This document shows positions 60,153 to 64,000 of a stretch of 64,000 nt of DNA, one piece after another. How positions within the stretch are numbered: position 1 is the stretch's first letter; each line of letters starts with the position of its first letter. The position numbers and the translations under genes are program-made. The stretch comes from CAYQEC01 sp964416425. Its GTDB lineage: Bacteria > Actinomycetota > Acidimicrobiia > Spongiisociales > UBA5794. Where the stretch lies: NCBI GenBank assembly GCA_964416425.1, contig CAYQEC010000006.1:37209-101208 (forward strand), written 5' to 3'. The notes below the pieces were generated by a model. That model searched no databases. It was not told the origin of the DNA and was given only the letters and a program-made list of their open reading frames with translations.

Positions 60153-61637
60153 ATGACCGCACACCCGACCGCGACCCCGCCGCCCGGCATCGACTACTCG
60201 CGCAAATGGCTCGTGATGGTGGCGGTCGGGCTCGGCGTCTTCCTCGGCACCATCGACGGTTCCATCGTCAACGTGGCGCTCCCCACCCTCACCAAGGAGT
60301 TCAAAACCACCTTCGCCGCGGTGCAATGGGTCGTGCTCTCCTACCTGCTCACCCTGGTGACGCTCACCCTCGGCATCGGGCGCCTCGGCGACATGTTCGG
60401 GAAGCGCCGCATCTACTCCACCGGCTTCGCCGTCTTCACCGTCGGCTCGGCGCTGGCCGGGCTGTCACCGTCGGTGCACTGGCTCATCGCCTTCCGGGTG
60501 TTCCAGGCGATCGGCTCGTCGATGATCTTCGCCCTCGGCCTCGCCATCATCACCGAGGCCTTTCCACCCCACGAACGGGGTCGCGCCCTCGGCATCAGCG
60601 GCGCCCTCGTCTCCATCGGCATCGCCGTCGGCCCCACCCTCGGCGGCCTCATCATCAGCGACCTGTCGTGGCGGTGGATCTTCTACGTCAACCTCCCGAC
60701 CGGCATCGCCGGCACCATCGCCGCCGCCCGCCTCATCCAGGACGTGCTCCCACCGGGCCGGCAGCGCTTCGACTTCGTCGGCGCCGGCACTCTCTGCGTA
60801 TCCCTGTTGACATTGATGCTGGCACTCAGCCTCGCCCAGAACGATGGGTTCGCCGACGCCCGCGTCCTGCTGCTGGGGCTGGTGGGAGCGATTGCCCTCG
60901 CCGTCTTCGTCGCCATCGAACGCCGCGTCGAGCAACCCATGCTCGACCTCACCCTGTTCCGCAGCCGGCTCCTCAGCATCAACTTGGTCACGGGCTGGCT
61001 GACCTTCGTCGGCTTCTCGGGCCTGTTGCTGCTGCTCCCGTTCTACCTGGAGGGAGTCCTCGGCTACCAGCCCCGCACCGTGGGTCTGCTGATGTCACCT
61101 GCCCCAATCGCCCTCGGCCTGGCGGCGCCGTTCAGCGGCGCCATCTCCGACAAGATCGGGCCCCGGCCCGTCACCGTGGCCGGTCTCTTCGCGCTCCTCG
61201 TCGGCTACCTGTTCACCTCCCACTATCTCGCCATCGATACCACCGTGATCGTGCTCGTGCTGCTGATGGCGCCGATCGGCCTCGGTATGGGCATCTTCCA
61301 GTCCCCCAACAACTCGGCGGTGATGGGCTCGGTCCCCCGCCACCGGCTCGGGGTGACGTCGGCGATGCTCACCATCACCCGCAACACCGGCCAGCTCGTC
61401 GGGGTCTCGGTGCTCGGCTCGGTGTGGGCGCTGCGGGTGTCACGCCACGCCGGCACTGCCGCCGGCCGCGACGCCCCCGCCGCCGACCAGGTGGCGGCGC
61501 TGCGGGAGACGGTGCTGGTGGTGGCGGTGCTGATCGCGCTGGCGCTGGCGCTGTCGGTGTGGGGCCTCGTCACCGAGCGGCAGCAACGGGCCCGCGGGGT
61601 GTCCGGTGAGCCCGCCGCGGCGGGCACGGCCGGGTAG
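60153..61637 (+). CDS. MFS transporter, DHA2 (EmrB/QacA) family
   Basis: A 494-residue, 14-helix drug:H+ antiporter. LGTIDGSIVNVALPTLTKEF (helix 1, motif D1), GRLGDMFGKRRIY (motif A), FRVFQAIGSSMIFAL and GPTLGGLIISDLSWRWIFYVNLPTG (motif C) are clear. The substrate is not predictable. No TetR regulator is adjacent. Confidence 0.93.
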   Translation: MTAHPTATPPPGIDYSRKWLVMVAVGLGVFLGTIDGSIVNVALPTLTKEFKTTFAAVQWVVLSYLLTLVTLTLGIGRLGDMFGKRRIYSTGFAVFTVGSALAGLSPSVHWLIAFRVFQAIGSSMIFALGLAIITEAFPPHERGRALGISGALVSIGIAVGPTLGGLIISDLSWRWIFYVNLPTGIAGTIAAARLIQDVLPPGRQRFDFVGAGTLCVSLLTLMLALSLAQNDGFADARVLLLGLVGAIALAVFVAIERRVEQPMLDLTLFRSRLLSINLVTGWLTFVGFSGLLLLLPFYLEGVLGYQPRTVGLLMSPAPIALGLAAPFSGAISDKIGPRPVTVAGLFALLVGYLFTSHYLAIDTTVIVLVLLMAPIGLGMGIFQSPNNSAVMGSVPRHRLGVTSAMLTITRNTGQLVGVSVLGSVWALRVSRHAGTAAGRDAPAADQVAALRETVLVVAVLIALALALSVWGLVTERQQRARGVSGEPAAAGTAG

Positions 61638-61657
61638 GGAGGGCCGATCCCGGTCGG

Positions 61658-62701
61658 TCATTCCTCTGGCGGGAACCGCGGGTCGTCGGGGCTCATCAGG
61701 ACCATCGACTCGGCGACCGCCATCAGCTCGTCGGCGGAGTATTTGTAGCTGGACAGGGCGGCGGCGACGCCGTCGGCGATCTGCCACGTCAACGTCCCAC
61801 TGTTCTCTCTCCAACACCGGGCCGCGGGGATGGCACGCACCGCGACCATCTCGCACCGCTCCGGACCTTTCACCAACTCGATGCGGGGATCGAACACATC
61901 CGGCCCGATCCGGCCGGTGATGTGCGACTCGGGCTTGGCGCTGTTGAAGTACCACACGGGCTCGGGAACCAGTGGCTCGATGGAAGCCGGGGTCACATCG
62001 ACCCACTCCTCCAGCTCCGCCGGGAGCGGCGCCCCGTCGCGAACGGCCAGGGCGAGGTCACGCACCAGACCGCTGTCGACAGGGTGGACATCGGTCCCGG
62101 TGCCGATGGCCGTGAAGACGGACCCGTCGTCGCGTTGCCCGACGACGTGAAACTCGGCCGACGGCTCGGTGCCGATGAGGTCAACCACCCAGAGGCCGTC
62201 GGCCTCGGGCTCACCGTACGCGTCGTGCGGCGAATCGCCGGTCATCGACTCCCACACGGAGAGCCCAGCAGCGGCACGGGTCTCGGTGGCGTCGGCCCAC
62301 TGCAGCAGCGCCAGCCTGGGCACGGGATGGCGGGGTTCGGTCTCGAACGACAATGAGCCGTTCAACGACGGGGCCCCTGGCGGGAGGTAGGTGGGGATGT
62401 AGGCCAGGTCGTCGCGACTGACGACCCTGGCGACCTCTCCCGGTTCGGTGGCATCGAAGGGGTGGAGCACGATGCCGACCCCGAGGGTGGCGATCACCAT
62501 CGTGAACGCCACCGCGAATGCCACCACTGGGCGGCGGATTCCCCGCCGGGGGGTCACCGGCACCTCCGGCGGTCGAGCCGGCGTGGGCACGGCGGCGAGC
62601 CGCGCCGTCAGGTCGGGCCAGAGGTCGGCCGGCTCCGCGGAATCGGCCATCGCATGCATGGTGCGCCGGAGGCGCTGCTCAACTTCGTGGGTCGTGACCA
62701 T
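61658..62701 (-). CDS. Putative anti-sigma membrane protein
   Basis: A 347-residue protein with one transmembrane helix (about 59-78) and a large extracytoplasmic domain (YIPTYLPPGAPSLNG, ARCWRENSGTLTWQIADG). The short cytoplasmic N-terminus (MVTTHEVEQRLRRTMHAMAD) overlaps the sigma-factor gene by 23 bp. This is the standard arrangement for an anti-sigma partner, although no zinc-binding HxxxCxxC motif is present. The outer domain matches no family I know. The role is inferred from position. Confidence 0.7.
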   Translation of the reverse strand: MVTTHEVEQRLRRTMHAMADSAEPADLWPDLTARLAAVPTPARPPEVPVTPRRGIRRPVVAFAVAFTMVIATLGVGIVLHPFDATEPGEVARVVSRDDLAYIPTYLPPGAPSLNGSLSFETEPRHPVPRLALLQWADATETRAAAGLSVWESMTGDSPHDAYGEPEADGLWVVDLIGTEPSAEFHVVGQRDDGSVFTAIGTGTDVHPVDSGLVRDLALAVRDGAPLPAELEEWVDVTPASIEPLVPEPVWYFNSAKPESHITGRIGPDVFDPRIELVKGPERCEMVAVRAIPAARCWRENSGTLTWQIADGVAAALSSYKYSADELMAVAESMVLMSPDDPRFPPEE

Positions 62702-63209
62702 CGAGTTTCCTCCTCAACGATGCGAGACCGCGATGGATCAGCGACTTGGCCGTGGCCGGTCGGCACTCCATCGCATCGGCGATGTCCTCGATGCTCAGGT
62801 CGAGGTAGTAGTGGAGGACGAGGGCGACTCGGCGTCGCGGCGAAAGGCCGGCGAGCAGGGTCCAGGTCTCGTCGATCTCGGGCGGCAGCACCACCGGGAC
62901 CGGTGGCGGAGCGTGGCGGCGCTCCACCGCGAGGCGACGCAACCGGCTCCGTGCCTCGTTGACCACGATGCGCCGCACATAGGGACCTGGATCCTGCGCC
63001 CGGTCCCACGCCCGGTGCAGCTTGACGAAGGCGTCCTGCACCACCTCCTCCGCTACCGCGTGCGAACCGGTGATCAGGTACGCGAGCCGCACCAGGTCGC
63101 CCTGGCGGGCCCGGTAGAGCTCCTCCAGGTCGACCGTCCCATCAGCGTCGGGCGTCGCCTCGGCGCCGCTCGGCGATGTACCGGCTCGGATCATCACCTC
63201 ATCGTCCAT
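62679..63209 (-). CDS. ECF sigma factor (SigE-like)
   Basis: A 176-residue extracytoplasmic-function sigma factor. Region 2: LEELYRARQGDLVRLAYLITGSHAVAEEVVQDAFVKLHRAW. Region 4: LAGLSPRRRVALVLHYYLDLSIEDIADAMECRPATAKSLIHRGLASLRR. The start may be ATG 63209 or GTG 63212; AGGTG is just upstream. It is co-transcribed with the membrane protein that probably restrains it. Confidence 0.92.
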   Translation of the reverse strand: MDDEVMIRAGTSPSGAEATPDADGTVDLEELYRARQGDLVRLAYLITGSHAVAEEVVQDAFVKLHRAWDRAQDPGPYVRRIVVNEARSRLRRLAVERRHAPPPVPVVLPPEIDETWTLLAGLSPRRRVALVLHYYLDLSIEDIADAMECRPATAKSLIHRGLASLRRKLDGHDPRS

Positions 63210-63271
63210 CACACCTATGACGCACAGCCCCCCGCCGATGGCGGCACCTACGCAACCCCGATGTCGCCTCC

Positions 63272-64000
63272 TCAGCGGTTGCGCACCGTCACCATGTCCG
63301 GCGTCAGCTCCACCTCGTCGTTGGTGACCGTGATCGTGCGCCTCTCCCCCGGCTCGAGATCGAAGTAGTTGTCGTCGAAGCGGGCCGCCTCGTGCGGCAC
63401 GATCAGGTGAACGAAGCAGGCGAAGGCCGGGGCCGTGAGCGTCACCTCCAGGGTGTGGGCGTCGACGGCGACGATCGCCGATTCGACCTGCGGTACCTCC
63501 CGCTCCAGATCCTTGATCGCCACAAAGAAGTGCCGGTTCGCCGCGAAGGCATCGCCGGTCGATCGCACGCTCAGGTAACGGTCGGGCCCGCCTGCCGCCT
63601 CCTCGGCCGACCAGCGGGCGACGGCGACGCTGGTCCCCGCCGCCACCTCCAGCGGGACCGCCTGCTCCCAGATCACCTCGCCGCCGAACGCCTTCAGTGC
63701 CACGGCGGCCTCACCGCCGACGGCGTCCCTCGAGTCGTTGGTGACCCACAGCTCCACCCCACCGTCGGGCCCGGCATCGAACGACGCCAGCACCGGGGCG
63801 TAGACCCGGCGAGTGGCGAAGTAGCCGGCCTTCCCGAACCCGTAGTAGTCGACGATGCTCCAGCTCAGCACCGGCCAGCAGTCGTTGAGCTGCCAGATGA
63901 GGGTGCCCGAGCAGTGCGGGGTGCGCCGCCGGTAGTGCTCGATGCCGAACTTCAGCCCCTCGGCCTGGGTGATCATGCTGAAGTCGACGTACTCGTCGAG
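63272..64000 (-). CDS. Glycoside hydrolase family 2 (beta-mannosidase-like), C-terminal part
   Basis: The frame enters from the right edge and ends at 63272; 242 residues are visible. HCSGTLIWQLNDCWPVLSWSIVDYYGFGKAGYFATRRVYAPVLASF is the typical end of the beta-mannosidase TIM barrel, followed by an immunoglobulin-like C-domain (VELWVTNDSRDAVGGE). The catalytic glutamates lie outside the window. Beta-mannosidases remove terminal mannose from mannans or glycans. Confidence 0.85.
   Translation of the reverse strand, partial: LDEYVDFSMITQAEGLKFGIEHYRRRTPHCSGTLIWQLNDCWPVLSWSIVDYYGFGKAGYFATRRVYAPVLASFDAGPDGGVELWVTNDSRDAVGGEAAVALKAFGGEVIWEQAVPLEVAAGTSVAVARWSAEEAAGGPDRYLSVRSTGDAFAANRHFFVAIKDLEREVPQVESAIVAVDAHTLEVTLTAPAFACFVHLIVPHEAARFDDNYFDLEPGERRTITVTNDEVELTPDMVTVRNR

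Overview
The window is high-GC DNA with dense genes, many ATGA/GTGA stop-start overlaps and frequent GTG starts. It looks like a draft or metagenome-derived chromosome of an actinobacterium, probably a deep, non-streptomycete lineage such as Acidimicrobiia (inference). Supporting signs are an InhA-type enoyl reductase, an F420-type luciferase-like oxidoreductase, an AMIN-like/Gmad2 lipoprotein, an AdnAB-like helicase-nuclease pair, and many start codons 6-9 nt after a TAnnnT -10 box, the leaderless arrangement known from actinobacteria. Two runs of exactly 100 N (2018-2117, 55940-56039) are assembly gaps. No tRNA, rRNA, CRISPR array, IS element or phage was seen.

Layout. 1-3.8 kb: partial DUF1349 gene, a lipoprotein, then ffh-rpsP-KH protein-rimM on the minus strand. 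3.9-10.9 kb: amylosucrase-family enzyme, nucleoside/base salvage (upp, thymidine-type phosphorylase, purine nucleoside phosphorylase, with an alkyltransferase-like protein between) and etfBA. 10.9-25 kb, all minus: serpin lipoprotein, then a long housekeeping run read as recG, rsmD, coaD, coiled-coil protein, DUF177, rpmF, plsX, rnc, mutM, acyP, smc, ftsY, cdd. 25-32.6 kb: rpmB, a cold-shock-like protein, a RAM-domain protein, ddl, an orphan sensor kinase, inhA-type fabI, an RNA methyltransferase, an acetate transporter with two hairpins in its leader, and a PH-SHOCT protein.

32.6-34.6 kb is the oddest part. An LLM oxidoreductase gene is flanked on both sides by 480-560 bp without a convincing ORF. 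On the minus strand each flank carries a near-consensus promoter (TTGAC-n18-TAnnTT), a chain of short hairpins capped by UUCG or GNRA tetraloops, and a long terminal hairpin. I read these as two structured noncoding RNAs; I do not recognise either.

34.6-42.2 kb holds recombination genes: a RecB-type nuclease, a DUF488 protein and a two-gene AdnA/AdnB-like pair. 42.2-53.5 kb is mixed: dtd, an AAA ATPase, a FlgM-like protein with a small transporter, an antiporter with an RCK-USP regulator, dihydropyrimidinase, an ABC-2 exporter, a DUF134/NifX pair and a CGNR regulator with an inverted repeat at its promoter. 53.5-60.1 kb is a four-gene operon (NurA-like, HerA-like, SbcD, SbcC) whose gene set matches the archaeal NurA-HerA-Mre11-Rad50 end-resection operon. 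60.1-64 kb: MFS exporter, ECF sigma factor with putative anti-sigma protein, and a truncated GH2 beta-mannosidase.

The cell therefore appears to carry two DNA-end-processing machines, one bacterial/mycobacterial in style and one archaeal in organisation.
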